Shown here one piece after another: positions 9,345 through 19,116 of a DNA stretch of 43,458 nucleotides. The translations under genes were made by a program, and so were the position numbers. The notes beneath the pieces were generated by a model. That model saw nothing but the letters and a program-made list of their open reading frames with translations, searched no databases and was not told the origin of the DNA. Position 1 is the first letter of the stretch, and the number at the start of each line of letters is the position of its first letter. Source of the stretch: Acidaminococcaceae bacterium (lineage in GTDB: Bacteria > Bacillota > Negativicutes > Acidaminococcales > Acidaminococcaceae); the NCBI GenBank assembly GCA_029004715.1, contig JAQVYX010000006.1, forward strand, positions 1 to 43,458, in the 5' to 3' direction.

Positions 9345-9442
9345 GCTTGTCACTCCTTCATTGTCCCTTATTATAACCCCACTAACAATCATGCTATTAT
9401 TCTAACACAAATAAAGAAAAAAACAATTATTGTATTTTAAAA

Positions 9443-9498
9443 GGTAAAAGTCAAAAGGTCAAGTTTCCACGTGGAAACTTGACCTTTTGACTTTTACC
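9443..9498. repeat. 56-bp perfect palindrome centred on CACGTG (candidate parS-like partition site)
   Basis: GGTAAAAGTCAAAAGGTCAAGTTTCCAC|GTGGAAACTTGACCTTTTGACTTTTACC; both 28-nt arms are exact reverse complements; lies between parA and rsmG. Confidence 0.85.
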
Positions 9499-9627
9499 CA
9501 ACGTTGATAAACACTAGCTATTCAGCCTTTTTCTCCTGTTTTAAAACACTAAATAACTGTTCTTTTATCACTTATTAAGTTCTGTTTTTAACAAAATCAA
9601 TTCTTTTTTCTGCAGTTATCACTCCTT

Positions 9628-10341
9628 TTATAAAGGAGTTTTAGATACTATCCCCGCTTTCCTTGGATATTTTGCCGGTGTATTTTTTTGCTTTTGTACA
9701 ACTAAAATTGCTCTTCCATCGTCTAACCCCGGAAGTTTGACTTGTTCGCAACTAATAAGCTTTCCACCTAAAATGCACATGGCCTTTTCTCCCTGAGCGA
9801 GCTCTTCTTTATATTTAGAACCCTTCATAGCATAAAAATACCCATCTTTTTTTACCAAAGGCAGACAATATTCTGCCAATATGGGAAAAGAAGCAACCGC
9901 CCTAGCTATAGCAATATCGTAATGCTCTCTATGCTGCGCTTTATGGCCTGCATCTTCAGCCCTTATATGTTCACAGATAATCTCCTTTAAATCCAGTTCT
10001 GTAATAACAGCCTCTAAAAATTTAAGTCTCTTAGCTAAAGAATCCATAAGTACCATTTTTAAGCTGGGGCAATAAATTTTTAATGGAATACTGGGAAAAC
10101 CTGCTCCTGTTCCTACATCTACCAAGGTTTTATTGGGGAATCGCTTCGCATCATAAACAAGAAGAGAATCAATCATATGCTTAACAGCGACATCTTCCGG
10201 TTCAGTAATTGTCGTTAAATTCATTATTTTATTAGTTTCTACTAGCATTTCATAATATTTATTAAATTTTTCCACTTGTTCTTGTGTAAAGACAAACCCA
10301 GCTTCTTGCCCTTTGCTAGTCAGTGCTTCAATAAAATTCAT
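9628..10341 (-). CDS. rsmG: 16S rRNA (guanine527-N7)-methyltransferase RsmG (GidB)
   Basis: 237 aa; MNLTTITEPEDVAVKHMIDSLL, LVDVGTGAGFPSIPLKI, IAIARAVASFPILAEYCLPLVKKDGYFYAMKG. Confidence 0.96.
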   Translation of the reverse strand: MNFIEALTSKGQEAGFVFTQEQVEKFNKYYEMLVETNKIMNLTTITEPEDVAVKHMIDSLLVYDAKRFPNKTLVDVGTGAGFPSIPLKIYCPSLKMVLMDSLAKRLKFLEAVITELDLKEIICEHIRAEDAGHKAQHREHYDIAIARAVASFPILAEYCLPLVKKDGYFYAMKGSKYKEELAQGEKAMCILGGKLISCEQVKLPGLDDGRAILVVQKQKNTPAKYPRKAGIVSKTPL

Positions 10342-12215
10342 ATCCCTTGTCCCTTTCGCCTATTTACTTCTAAATACACCATTAATACCCCTATATCCGC
10401 AGGTGATACCCCTGAAATTCGCGAAGCTTGTCCAATAGAAGTCGGTTTTACTTTTTGCATTTTTTCTGCCGATTCGGCAGAAAGTTCCTTAATTTCTCGA
10501 TAATCTATATTTTCAGGGATTAATTTACTTTCTAACTTTAGTGCTCTCGCTACTTCTAACCGCTGCTTAGCTATATAGCCTTCATACTTTATCTGCACTT
10601 CGATTTGTTCCGCTACCACTTTTGGAAGTGGCGGCAGGTCGAAAGCCTCTGCAAGTTTGACATAAGAAACTTCTTCTCTACGTAAAAGTTCTATAAGACT
10701 TGTGCTAGAGCGCAATGCAACTGTTCCCATATTTAATATTTTCTTTTGATTTTCTTCATTAGGAGCTATATTGATTTTAGCCAAATCCGCCAAAGTTCTT
10801 TCCAAAAGAGAACGTTTATCTACAAAAGCACTATAGCGTTCATCATCTACAAGTCCAACAGCACGTCCTTTTTCTGTCAAACGTAAATCCGCATTATCTT
10901 GACGCAAAAGCAAGCGGTATTCAGCTCTAGAGGTCATCATACGATAAGGCTCATGTGTGCCTTTTGTAACCAAATCATCAATTAAAACGCCAATATAAGC
11001 GTCACTACGTCCTAAAATAAACGGTTTATTTCCATTTATTTTTTGCATAGCATTGATACCTGCCATAAGTCCCTGTGCAGCCGCTTCTTCATAGCCGCTC
11101 GTACCATTGGATTGTCCTGCTGAAAATAGTCCTGAAATGCCCTTATGCTCTAAAGCTGCTGTCAATTGTAGCGGGTCTAGACAATCATACTCGATAGCAT
11201 AGCCGGCTCTCATCATTTTGCATTTTTCTAATCCCGGAATAGTCTGCATAAACTTTAATTGTACTTCAGCCGGTAATGATGAAGACATTCCCTGCACATA
11301 TACTTCATTAGTTCGCAATCCTTCCGGTTCTAAAAAAAGTTGATGTCTGTCTTTATCTGCAAAGCGTACTATTTTTGCCTCTATGGAAGGACAATACCTA
11401 GGGCCCACACCTTCAATATTGCCGTTAAACATAGCAGAACGACTAAGGTTATCCCTGATGATTTTATGTGTTTCATTATTTGTATAAGTCAAAAAACAAG
11501 GAACTTGTTTTCTTGTAGTTATTTTACTAATAAAAGAAAAATTCCTTACCTGTGCATCACCGAACTGTGGCACCATTTTGCTGTAATCAATACTTCTAGC
11601 ATCAATGCGTGCCGGAGTCCCTGTTTTGAACCGCATAAGTTCCAAGCCGCATTCTTGCAACGATTGCGTCAGTTTCATGGACGAGCGCAATCCATTTGGC
11701 CCTGAATTATAACTAACTTCCCCATAAACAATTCTACCTCGTAAATAGGTTCCTGTTGCTAAAATTACGCAGCTGGCAGTAAATATTTCTCCGGTTTCTG
11801 CCTCTACGCCCACAACCTGTCCGTTTTCCACTAGCAGCTTATCTATCATAAGCTGCTTTACATCAAGGTTTTCCTGATTTTCTAAAACCTGTTTCATAAT
11901 TATGTGATAAACCGGCTTATCAGCTTGAGCTCTCAGAGCATGTACAGCGTAGCCTTTTCCTGTATTTAAAAGACGCATTTGTATACAAGCTTCGTCAGCT
12001 GCAAGTCCCATTTGCCCACCTAGAGCATCTATTTCACGCACTAAATGACCTTTAGCACTTCCACCTACAGAAGGATTGCATGGCATAAAAGCAATATTAT
12101 CCATAGACAAGGTCGCTAAAAGGGTTTTTCCACCTAATCTAGCTGTAGCCAATGCTGCCTCTACACCAGCATGTCCTGCTCCGATTACTATAACATCGTA
12201 ATTATCTACTATCAC
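10338..12215 (-). CDS. mnmG: tRNA uridine-5-carboxymethylaminomethyl modification enzyme MnmG (GidA)
   Basis: 625 aa; YDVIVIGAGHAGVEAALATARLGGKTLL, MPCNPSVGGSAKGHLVREIDALGG, GLFSAGQSNGTSGYEEAAAQGLMAGINA. Confidence 0.97.
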   Translation of the reverse strand: MIVDNYDVIVIGAGHAGVEAALATARLGGKTLLATLSMDNIAFMPCNPSVGGSAKGHLVREIDALGGQMGLAADEACIQMRLLNTGKGYAVHALRAQADKPVYHIIMKQVLENQENLDVKQLMIDKLLVENGQVVGVEAETGEIFTASCVILATGTYLRGRIVYGEVSYNSGPNGLRSSMKLTQSLQECGLELMRFKTGTPARIDARSIDYSKMVPQFGDAQVRNFSFISKITTRKQVPCFLTYTNNETHKIIRDNLSRSAMFNGNIEGVGPRYCPSIEAKIVRFADKDRHQLFLEPEGLRTNEVYVQGMSSSLPAEVQLKFMQTIPGLEKCKMMRAGYAIEYDCLDPLQLTAALEHKGISGLFSAGQSNGTSGYEEAAAQGLMAGINAMQKINGNKPFILGRSDAYIGVLIDDLVTKGTHEPYRMMTSRAEYRLLLRQDNADLRLTEKGRAVGLVDDERYSAFVDKRSLLERTLADLAKINIAPNEENQKKILNMGTVALRSSTSLIELLRREEVSYVKLAEAFDLPPLPKVVAEQIEVQIKYEGYIAKQRLEVARALKLESKLIPENIDYREIKELSAESAEKMQKVKPTSIGQASRISGVSPADIGVLMVYLEVNRRKGQGI

Positions 12216-12228
12216 AATTTTTCCCTCT

Positions 12229-13605
12229 TTATTTTCCTAAACAAAATCTAGCAAAGATCTCGTTAATTATTTCATCTTGAACTGTTTCACCGGTAATTGC
12301 CCCTAAATTATCAATTGCATTGCGTAAATCAATTACTATGCAGTCATAGGGAATTTGCTTTTCAGTTGCATGCAAAGCATCCTTCAAACTTTTTTTAGTT
12401 GCCAATAATAATTGTTCATGTCGAGCATTCTGAACAAATACACCTTTTTCCACTGAACCTTCGGCACCATAAACAAAATTTTTTAACCATTGTACAAACT
12501 CTTCTACACCTTGAGCTGTTTTTACTGATAAGGTCAAGATATTTTGTGGGCCAAATTTAGCTTCTAAGGCCTTCATGTCAACAAGGCACGGTAAATCCCC
12601 TTTGTTAACGATAATAACATGTTCACGGCCCTCTATGGAGCTGAGAATTTCTTTGTCTTCCATTCGCAATTGTTCTGATCCATCTAATACTACAATAGCC
12701 AACTCAGCGTCGGCTAAAATTGCTTTAGTTTTCTCTACACCTATACTTTCGACAAAATCTTCTGTTTTATGAATACCTGCTGTATCTGTTAATATTAAAG
12801 GTACTCCTTCAATAAGCATTTGCTCTTGAATAACATCTCTAGTAGTTCCAGGTACTTCAGAAACAATTGCTCTTTCTTCTTTTAACAAGCAGTTTAAAAG
12901 ACTTGATTTTCCTACATTAGGACGACCCACGATTGCCGTAAGCAAACCTTCCCGCATAATTTTTCCAGTATGTGCCTTTGCCAAAAGGTTATTAACTGCA
13001 TTTAATCCTATAAAAATACAATCCTGCACCTCTTTAAATGTTAACTCTTCTATATCTTCTTCTGGATAATCAATAATTGCCTCTAAATGTACAATGACAT
13101 CTTTTAGTTCACCTCGTATATGGCGTATTTCGTCGGATAATTGGCCCTTTTGTTGCCGCAATGCCAGTTTTAAAGCCTCTTGACTTCTGGCTTTGATAAT
13201 ATTCATAACCGCTTCTGCCTGGGCTAAATCCATACGTCCATTAAGAAAAGCTCTTTTAGTAAATTCACCTGGTTCTGCAGGTCTTGCCCCCATGGCAAAA
13301 GTAAGACGTAAAATAGTTTGTAAAGACTGAATACCGCCATGACATTGGATTTCAACAACATCTTCACCTGTATAAGAATGTGGTCCAGGCATAAAAACAC
13401 CTAATACCTCGTCCACAATATTTTCTTTAATATCTTTAATATTTCCATACACCATATGCCTAGAGCCATATGACCCTAATAAACGTCCCTTAGGTGTTAT
13501 AAATATTTTATCTGCTATTTCCAAACTTCTCGGTCCACTAATACGAATAATTCCTACTGCTCCCTCACCTAAAGCGGTAGCTACTGCACTAATAGTATCT
13601 TCCAT
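12229..13605 (-). CDS. mnmE: tRNA modification GTPase MnmE (TrmE)
   Basis: MEDTISAVATALGEGAVGIIRISGP, G1 IVGRPNVGKSSLLNCLL, C-terminal FCLGK. MEDT start has an upstream AGGCAGGTG RBS; the track start is 13614. Confidence 0.97.
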   Translation of the reverse strand: MEDTISAVATALGEGAVGIIRISGPRSLEIADKIFITPKGRLLGSYGSRHMVYGNIKDIKENIVDEVLGVFMPGPHSYTGEDVVEIQCHGGIQSLQTILRLTFAMGARPAEPGEFTKRAFLNGRMDLAQAEAVMNIIKARSQEALKLALRQQKGQLSDEIRHIRGELKDVIVHLEAIIDYPEEDIEELTFKEVQDCIFIGLNAVNNLLAKAHTGKIMREGLLTAIVGRPNVGKSSLLNCLLKEERAIVSEVPGTTRDVIQEQMLIEGVPLILTDTAGIHKTEDFVESIGVEKTKAILADAELAIVVLDGSEQLRMEDKEILSSIEGREHVIIVNKGDLPCLVDMKALEAKFGPQNILTLSVKTAQGVEEFVQWLKNFVYGAEGSVEKGVFVQNARHEQLLLATKKSLKDALHATEKQIPYDCIVIDLRNAIDNLGAITGETVQDEIINEIFARFCLGK

Positions 13606-13658
13606 TTTCAACACCTGCCTAACTTATAGGGCAAAATACCCTGCAAAATAAAAAAAAT

Positions 13659-13689
13659 ATCCCCGGCAATCTATTAAATTACCGGAGAT
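13659..13689 (-). terminator. Intrinsic terminator downstream of jag
   Basis: Minus strand ATCTCCGGTAAT-TTAATAG-ATTGCCGGGGAT followed by ATTTTTTTTA. Confidence 0.7.
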
Positions 13690-13717
13690 TTCTGTTACCT
13701 TATTAAATGTATGCTTT

Positions 13718-14443
13718 CTACTTTAAATCAATTACTGCCTTACGATAAGGCTCTTCACCTTCGCTATAGGTAGTTACTTTTTCATCGTTTTGCAATGTCA
13801 TATGAATAAGCTTACGTTCATAAGGATTCATAGGCTCCAGTACAACTTTTTCACCTGTACGTTTAACTTTGTCAGCAAGACGTTGCGCCAATCTAACTAG
13901 CGTTTCTTTACGACGTTCCCTATAATCTTCTACGTCAACAATAAAACGGACACGTTCTTGTGAATGTTTATTTGCCACTAGATTAGTTAAATACTGCAAA
14001 GAATCCAATGTTTGTCCATGTTTTCCAATTAAAACGCCCATACCTGGACCATGTAATTTAAAAACAGTAGAATTTTCTTCTTTGTTAAAAAACTTTTCCA
14101 TAACAACATTTATCTTCATTGCAGCAAAGAGTTTTTGTAAAAACTCTTTTGCCGCTAATTCAGCATCTTCTCTGTTTTCGACAACTTTTATCATATCCAA
14201 AGCCGTTTCTTCTTCAGTTTCAGCAACATAATTTGCATTTTTATCATTTGCTATAACTGTTTCAATAACGTCTTTCTTCGTTACCTTTACTTTGGCAAGC
14301 CGACCGCCAAAAATTCCAAATAAAGAATTCTTTGACTCTTCCAAAACTTCTATTTCAACTTGTTCTTTTGTTGCTTGCAATTCATCTAAAGCGGCTGCTA
14401 CAGCATCATTCACTGTTTTTCCAGTTTTTTCAATAGAAATCAT
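13718..14443 (-). CDS. jag: Jag/KhpB RNA-binding protein (Jag-N, KH, R3H)
   Basis: 241 aa; LEESKNSLFGIFGGRLAKVKV (Jag-N), GMGVLIGKHGQTLDSLQYLTNLV (KH), MNPYERKLIHMTLQNDEKVTTYSEGEEPYRKAVI (R3H). Confidence 0.93.
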   Translation of the reverse strand: MISIEKTGKTVNDAVAAALDELQATKEQVEIEVLEESKNSLFGIFGGRLAKVKVTKKDVIETVIANDKNANYVAETEEETALDMIKVVENREDAELAAKEFLQKLFAAMKINVVMEKFFNKEENSTVFKLHGPGMGVLIGKHGQTLDSLQYLTNLVANKHSQERVRFIVDVEDYRERRKETLVRLAQRLADKVKRTGEKVVLEPMNPYERKLIHMTLQNDEKVTTYSEGEEPYRKAVIDLK

Positions 14444-14461
14444 AGTATTCCTCCTAGAGCC

Positions 14462-15133
14462 TTATTTACCGGCAGCACTAGTTTTTCTCTCCATCAAAAC
14501 TTGCTGGCCAATTTGCATTAGATTCATAATTACCCAGTAAAGAACTAATCCTGCTGGAAACTTGAAGCTGATATAGCCAATAAAAAATGGCATAAAATAC
14601 AGCATAATTTTATTTTGCGCGCTTGATGTATCCGGCATAGACTGTTTAGACTGAATAAAAGTAGTCAGAGCAGAAAGTACAGGAAGTATGAAAAGAGGAT
14701 CTGGTTGTGAAATGTTTTGCATCCACAAAAAATTTGTAGGTCCTACATAGTTGAAATCTCTAATACCATAGAAAATACCTATCATAATAGGCATTTGCAC
14801 CAAAAGGGGAAGGCAACCGGCAAGAGGATTAATACCTTGTTCTTTATACAATTCTGCTAATTTTTGATTCAAAAGGACTTTATCATTTTTATATTTTTCC
14901 TGAATAGCCTTCATTTTGGGTTGCAATTCCATCATTGACTTAGTAGAAGCAATTTGTTTAGCGGTTAAAGGATATAGTATTAACTTAACAATAATCGTCA
15001 TAATAACAATAGCTAAACCATAGCTAGGAAACCCTATGTTCACCGTCAAAGAATATAAAAATGTTACTACTTGTTGAACAATTGAACTCAACGGACTTAG
15101 AAAACTCAAAATATCACTCCTTAACTTTCTCAA
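14462..15133 (-). CDS. yidC: Membrane protein insertase YidC/Oxa1
   Basis: 223 aa; SYGLAIVIMTIIVKLILYPLTAKQIASTKSMMELQPKMKAIQEKYKND, INPLAGCLPLLVQMPIMIGIFYGI. Confidence 0.95.
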   Translation of the reverse strand: MRKLRSDILSFLSPLSSIVQQVVTFLYSLTVNIGFPSYGLAIVIMTIIVKLILYPLTAKQIASTKSMMELQPKMKAIQEKYKNDKVLLNQKLAELYKEQGINPLAGCLPLLVQMPIMIGIFYGIRDFNYVGPTNFLWMQNISQPDPLFILPVLSALTTFIQSKQSMPDTSSAQNKIMLYFMPFFIGYISFKFPAGLVLYWVIMNLMQIGQQVLMERKTSAAGK

Positions 15134-15149
15134 TAGTATAATTAACCCG

Positions 15150-15359
15150 TTATACTACGGGATCATAGCCACCTTTATGGAAGGGATGACACTTAGCAAT
15201 CCTTTTAATTGCCATAATGCCTCCCCGCACAACTCCATACTTTTTCACAGCTTCTAGCGCGTATTGAGAACAAGTAGGATAAAATCTACAGTGAGGAGGA
15301 AAGAGGGGCGAGATAAAAAGTTGATAAAATCTTATCAAACCAATAGCTATTATTTTCAT
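15150..15359 (-). CDS. yidD: Membrane protein insertion efficiency factor YidD
   Basis: 69 aa; [34 protein letters not shown]...[16 protein letters not shown]. Confidence 0.96.
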   Translation of the reverse strand: MKIIAIGLIRFYQLFISPLFPPHCRFYPTCSQYALEAVKKYGVVRGGIMAIKRIAKCHPFHKGGYDPVV

Positions 15360-15373
15360 ATTTTTTTCCCTTG

Positions 15374-15739
15374 TTAAAGCAATCCGGCACGCTTCACCAG
15401 ACGCAAAAAAACACGCTCATAAATTTTAATGTCAGCAGTTACCAGTCTCTTCCTAGCAACCCAAACAATATTTACATTTTTCTTGATTTCATGTTTTTTA
15501 ACACGAAAAACTTCTCTCATTAATCGCTTAACATGATTTCTTACAACAGCATTTCCAACCTTCTTCCCTACGGCTAAGCCAATTTTTACACTAGTCGTAT
15601 CAGAAGGTAGAATATAAAGAACAGAAAGAGTATCCACCACTGAGTGTCCATTCTTATAAACTGTTTGAAATAACTTTTTAGACTTGATGCGATGGAATTT
15701 TTCCAATTTAAATCTTTTTGAATTTTTCAAAGCAAACAC
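15374..15739 (-). CDS. rnpA: Ribonuclease P protein component
   Basis: [21 protein letters not shown]...[28 protein letters not shown]. The exact start is uncertain; an in-frame TTG at 15730 is also plausible. Confidence 0.94.
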   Translation of the reverse strand: MFALKNSKRFKLEKFHRIKSKKLFQTVYKNGHSVVDTLSVLYILPSDTTSVKIGLAVGKKVGNAVVRNHVKRLMREVFRVKKHEIKKNVNIVWVARKRLVTADIKIYERVFLRLVKRAGLL

Positions 15740-15755
15740 CTGCCCGCATGGTAAA

Positions 15756-15779
15756 ATAGGCCGCAGTGAAGCGGCCTAT
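15756..15779 (-). terminator. Hairpin between rpmH and rnpA (attenuator/terminator)
   Basis: ATAGGCCGC-TTCACT-GCGGCCTAT followed by TTTT on the - strand. Confidence 0.6.
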
Positions 15780-15785
15780 AAATAA

Positions 15786-15920
15786 TTATGCAGACAATCT
15801 CTTTCTGCCTTTTGCACGTCTTCTCTTCAAAACTTGTTGACCGCCAAGAGTCTTCATTCTTAATCTGAAACCGTGCGTTCTTTTTCTCCTAGTGTTATTA
15901 GGTTGAAAAGTACGTTTCAT
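15786..15920 (-). CDS. rpmH: 50S ribosomal protein L34
   Basis: Not in the ORF track. Minus strand reads [44 protein letters not shown], a canonical L34 sequence, with an RBS (ggaggta) upstream. Confidence 0.98.
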   Translation of the reverse strand: MKRTFQPNNTRRKRTHGFRLRMKTLGGQQVLKRRRAKGRKRLSA

Positions 15921-16124
15921 AATAATACCTCCTTGCCACATGCATAATGCCAAATTCTATCTAATACTTCTTTTGATAGCTATGATGATTATATGATAGG
16001 AGGGTTAACCTGTCAATAATAAAACACTATTTTTACAATTTAACCTATCTTTTCTACTTATTATACACCTTTTTACGTTACTATTACTTTATATTATAAA
16101 AGAATAAAATAATTAGAACCCAAC

Positions 16125-16290
16125 TTGTCCACAGAGTTACCAGTAACATTTATCCATAAAGTTATGCACAACTGTTGATAACTTAATATCTTTTTTTTAA
16201 TTGTTGATAACTAGCCCAATAGCTGGTATGATGGGGGAGTAGAGTATTTTTTATCCACTAAGTTATGCACAGCTTTAATAGTTATGCACA
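16125..16290. promoter_or_regulatory. oriC: Upstream oriC/DnaA-box cluster between rpmH and dnaA
   Basis: Perfect TTATGCACA at 16162-16170, 16263-16271 and 16282-16290. Near matches TTGTCCACA 16125, TTATCCATA 16150, TTATCCACT 16251, and reverse TGTTGATAA at 16173 and 16202. Confidence 0.9.
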
Positions 16291-16374
16291 GCTTCAATCA
16301 CTTTTATTATTTTCGCTTTTTTATAACAAATGATGTATAATAAAAACCAGTAATAATTTTACAAAGGACGGTTT

Positions 16375-17760
16375 ATGATGAATAATGCTAACATTTCCGA
16401 TATTTGGGAAGGCTTACTCAACTATGTTGAATCCTGCACGGAAGATCCGGGATATGCACGTTGGGTAAAAGAAGCCATGCCACAAAGTGTAACTGGCAAT
16501 GTCTTTGAAATTGTAGTTGAAAAACAATTTATCAAAGATTGGATTGATAATAAATATAAAGCAAATATGGAAAAAATTCTCAGTTCTTTATGTGGCAGAG
16601 AAATGAAGTTACTTATTACAAATTTAAATACTAAAGATGAGGAAGATCGTAGTAATATTATTGACAGACCAATTGTACCTATAATTCCACAAGCAGAAAA
16701 ACAAATTTCTATTTCTTCCCCATTTAAAAATAGTATTGATGATCATCTTATAGGTAAATATGTGTTTGAGAATTTTGTCATCGGCAATTCAAATCGTTTT
16801 GCCCATGCTGCTGCTCTTGCTGTTGCAGAATCACCAGCAAGAGTTTATAATCCACTATTTTTATATAGCGATGCCGGTTTAGGTAAAACACATTTAATGC
16901 ACGCAATTGGTAATCGTATTAAACAAAATCATCCGGAAATGAAAATTTTATATATTTCCAGTGAAACCTTTACTAATGAAATGATTAACTGTATTCAAAA
17001 AAATGCGATGGAAAATTTTCGTAATAAATATCGTAACATTGATGTTCTATTAATTGATGATATTCAATTTCTGCGCAAAAAAGAAAGTACTCAAGAAGAA
17101 TTTTTTCATACCTTTAATGCTTTACGAGATGCAAATAAACAAATTATTATATCAAGTGACCGCAAGCCTTCCGAATTAGATACTTTGGAAGAACGTTTGC
17201 GTTCTCGTTTTTCTTGGGGACTTTCAACTGATATTCAACCTCCGGATTTAGAAACAAGAATGGCTATTTTACGTAACATGGCAGCTTCCGATAATATCGA
17301 ATTGCCAAATGATGTGGTTTTACTGATGGCAAGTGCCATTGAAACAAATATTAGAGAGCTAGAAGGCGCCTATACTAAAGTAATTGCTTACACAAATTTC
17401 TCTAATACACCAATTTCTTTAGAAAACGCTCAAAAAGCATTAACTGAATTTAATATTGGTAATATTAATAAAATAATATCAATTCAAGAAATTCAGCAAC
17501 TGGTATCTACTACTTTCAAAATAAAAATGGATGATTTTTTGGCTAAAAAACGCACTAGAAATGTAGCTTTTCCCAGACAGATAGCTATGTATCTTTGCAG
17601 AGAACTGACAGATTATTCGCTACCAAGAATTGGAGATTTTTTTGGTGGAAGAGATCATACAACTGTCATTCATGCTTGTGAAAAAATATCTAAAGACATG
17701 AAAAAAGATCCTAATTTAGAAAAATCAATCAAAGATATTATAACTCAATTAAAAAAATAA
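16375..17760 (+). CDS. dnaA: Chromosomal replication initiator DnaA
   Basis: 461 aa; NPLFLYSDAGLGKTHLMHAIGN, VLLIDDIQFLRKKESTQEEFFHTFN, GGRDHTTVIHACEKI. Confidence 0.98.
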   Translation: MMNNANISDIWEGLLNYVESCTEDPGYARWVKEAMPQSVTGNVFEIVVEKQFIKDWIDNKYKANMEKILSSLCGREMKLLITNLNTKDEEDRSNIIDRPIVPIIPQAEKQISISSPFKNSIDDHLIGKYVFENFVIGNSNRFAHAAALAVAESPARVYNPLFLYSDAGLGKTHLMHAIGNRIKQNHPEMKILYISSETFTNEMINCIQKNAMENFRNKYRNIDVLLIDDIQFLRKKESTQEEFFHTFNALRDANKQIIISSDRKPSELDTLEERLRSRFSWGLSTDIQPPDLETRMAILRNMAASDNIELPNDVVLLMASAIETNIRELEGAYTKVIAYTNFSNTPISLENAQKALTEFNIGNINKIISIQEIQQLVSTTFKIKMDDFLAKKRTRNVAFPRQIAMYLCRELTDYSLPRIGDFFGGRDHTTVIHACEKISKDMKKDPNLEKSIKDIITQLKK

Positions 17761-17761
17761 G

Positions 17762-17960
17762 TTATCCACAGTCTATGGATAACTCTGTTTATAACTTGTG
17801 TCTAAATTTGTTCATAACTCATTTTTTTCTTATCCCTGTTAGTATGTTAATAACTAACTTGATTTTATAAACAAGTTTTAATTTATTTAAAACCAGTACT
17901 CATCGCAGTGTTAAGTACTTTTCCACATATCAACAAAGCCTACTACTACTGCTACTATAT
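17762..17960. promoter_or_regulatory. oriC: Downstream oriC region (dnaA-dnaN) with DnaA boxes and DnaA-trio-like repeat
   Basis: TTATCCACA 17762-17770, TATGGATAA 17774-17782, TTTTCCACA 17919-17927, then CTACTACTACTGCTACTATAT 17940-17960 running into AT-rich DNA. Confidence 0.85.
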
Positions 17961-18002
17961 TTATTAAATATATAAGTAATAGAATTATAAGGAGGACTAC
18001 CA

Positions 18003-19112
18003 ATGAAGTTCGCATGTGAAACGTCAATTTTAGCCAAAAGTATTCAAATAGTAAAAAAAGCTATTTCTTCTAGTCCCAATGCACCTATTTTTTCAGGAAT
18101 ACATTTAATTTTAAAAGGTAATACATTAGAGTTAGTAGCAATGGATTTAAATTTTTATATGAGTGATACTATAAATGTCAATGGAGAAAAAGATGGAGAT
18201 GTTTTAGTTCCTTCTAAATCTTTTTCTGAATTACTGACTAAATTAGATAATGAGGTTATAAGTCTAGAAAAAAATGATAATGAGACAGAAATAATTATAA
18301 TTTCTAACACCGGTAAATATAGTATACCTCTTATGGAAAAAGATGATTTTCCACCTTTTCCTAATTTTGAAGGCGATAGGGTATTAGTTTTTTCTGAAGA
18401 AAAAATAGGAGAATTAATTAGTAAAACAATATATGCTTGTTCTACTGATGAAACAAGACCTCTTTTTACAGGTATATTGTTAGAAAAAAAGAATAAAGAT
18501 GTTACTTTTGTTGGGACTAATACTCATAGATTAGCTATAAAAACAGTAACTTTGGACGAGAATGATAGTGAATTTTCTATGATTATACCTTCTCGTTTAT
18601 TAAGAGAAATTAATACTAATATCGGTAAAGAAGTACCGGAAGATGTAGAAATAAGTTTAAAAAATAAACAAATACAAGTAAAAATAGGGGAAATAAAAAT
18701 AATATCTAGCCTTATCGAAGGATCTTTTCCGGATTATAAGAGGGTAGTTCCTCCTAAATTTGCTACTACTACTGTTTTTAATGCTAAAGCTATGGAAAAA
18801 GCAGTAAAAAGAGTCGCTTTATTTTCTAAAGATGATTATAGTATCGTTAGATTAAATATAGAAGAAGATAAAATAATTTTAACTTCAGGTATTTCTGATT
18901 TAGGTCAGGGCAAAGAAACTGTTGAGTGTACTACTAAAGGTGATGCTCTAAATATTGCTTTTAATTCTAAATATGTCATGGATATTTTAAAATATGCAGG
19001 TTCAGAAGAGGTTGTTATGGAAATGAATAATTCTTTAAGTCCTGTATGTATAAAACCAGTCAGTGAAGAAAATTATATTTATATCGTTACGCCGGTAAGG
19101 GTAATTTTCTAA
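18003..19112 (+). CDS. dnaN: DNA polymerase III beta clamp
   Basis: 369 aa; MKFACETSILAKSIQIVKKAISS...; C-terminus CIKPVSEENYIYIVTPVRV; ggaggact RBS. Confidence 0.97.
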   Translation: MKFACETSILAKSIQIVKKAISSSPNAPIFSGIHLILKGNTLELVAMDLNFYMSDTINVNGEKDGDVLVPSKSFSELLTKLDNEVISLEKNDNETEIIIISNTGKYSIPLMEKDDFPPFPNFEGDRVLVFSEEKIGELISKTIYACSTDETRPLFTGILLEKKNKDVTFVGTNTHRLAIKTVTLDENDSEFSMIIPSRLLREINTNIGKEVPEDVEISLKNKQIQVKIGEIKIISSLIEGSFPDYKRVVPPKFATTTVFNAKAMEKAVKRVALFSKDDYSIVRLNIEEDKIILTSGISDLGQGKETVECTTKGDALNIAFNSKYVMDILKYAGSEEVVMEMNNSLSPVCIKPVSEENYIYIVTPVRVIF

Positions 19113-19116
19113 TAAG

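Noticed and set aside
11340-11705. 121-aa + strand ORF inside mnmG
   Set aside because: Lies entirely antisense to conserved mnmG motifs; no RBS or family resemblance.
17940-17960. CTA/TAC repeat as a simple microsatellite or CRISPR-like repeat
   Set aside because: Too short and lacking spacers; its place beside DnaA boxes fits a DnaA-trio better.
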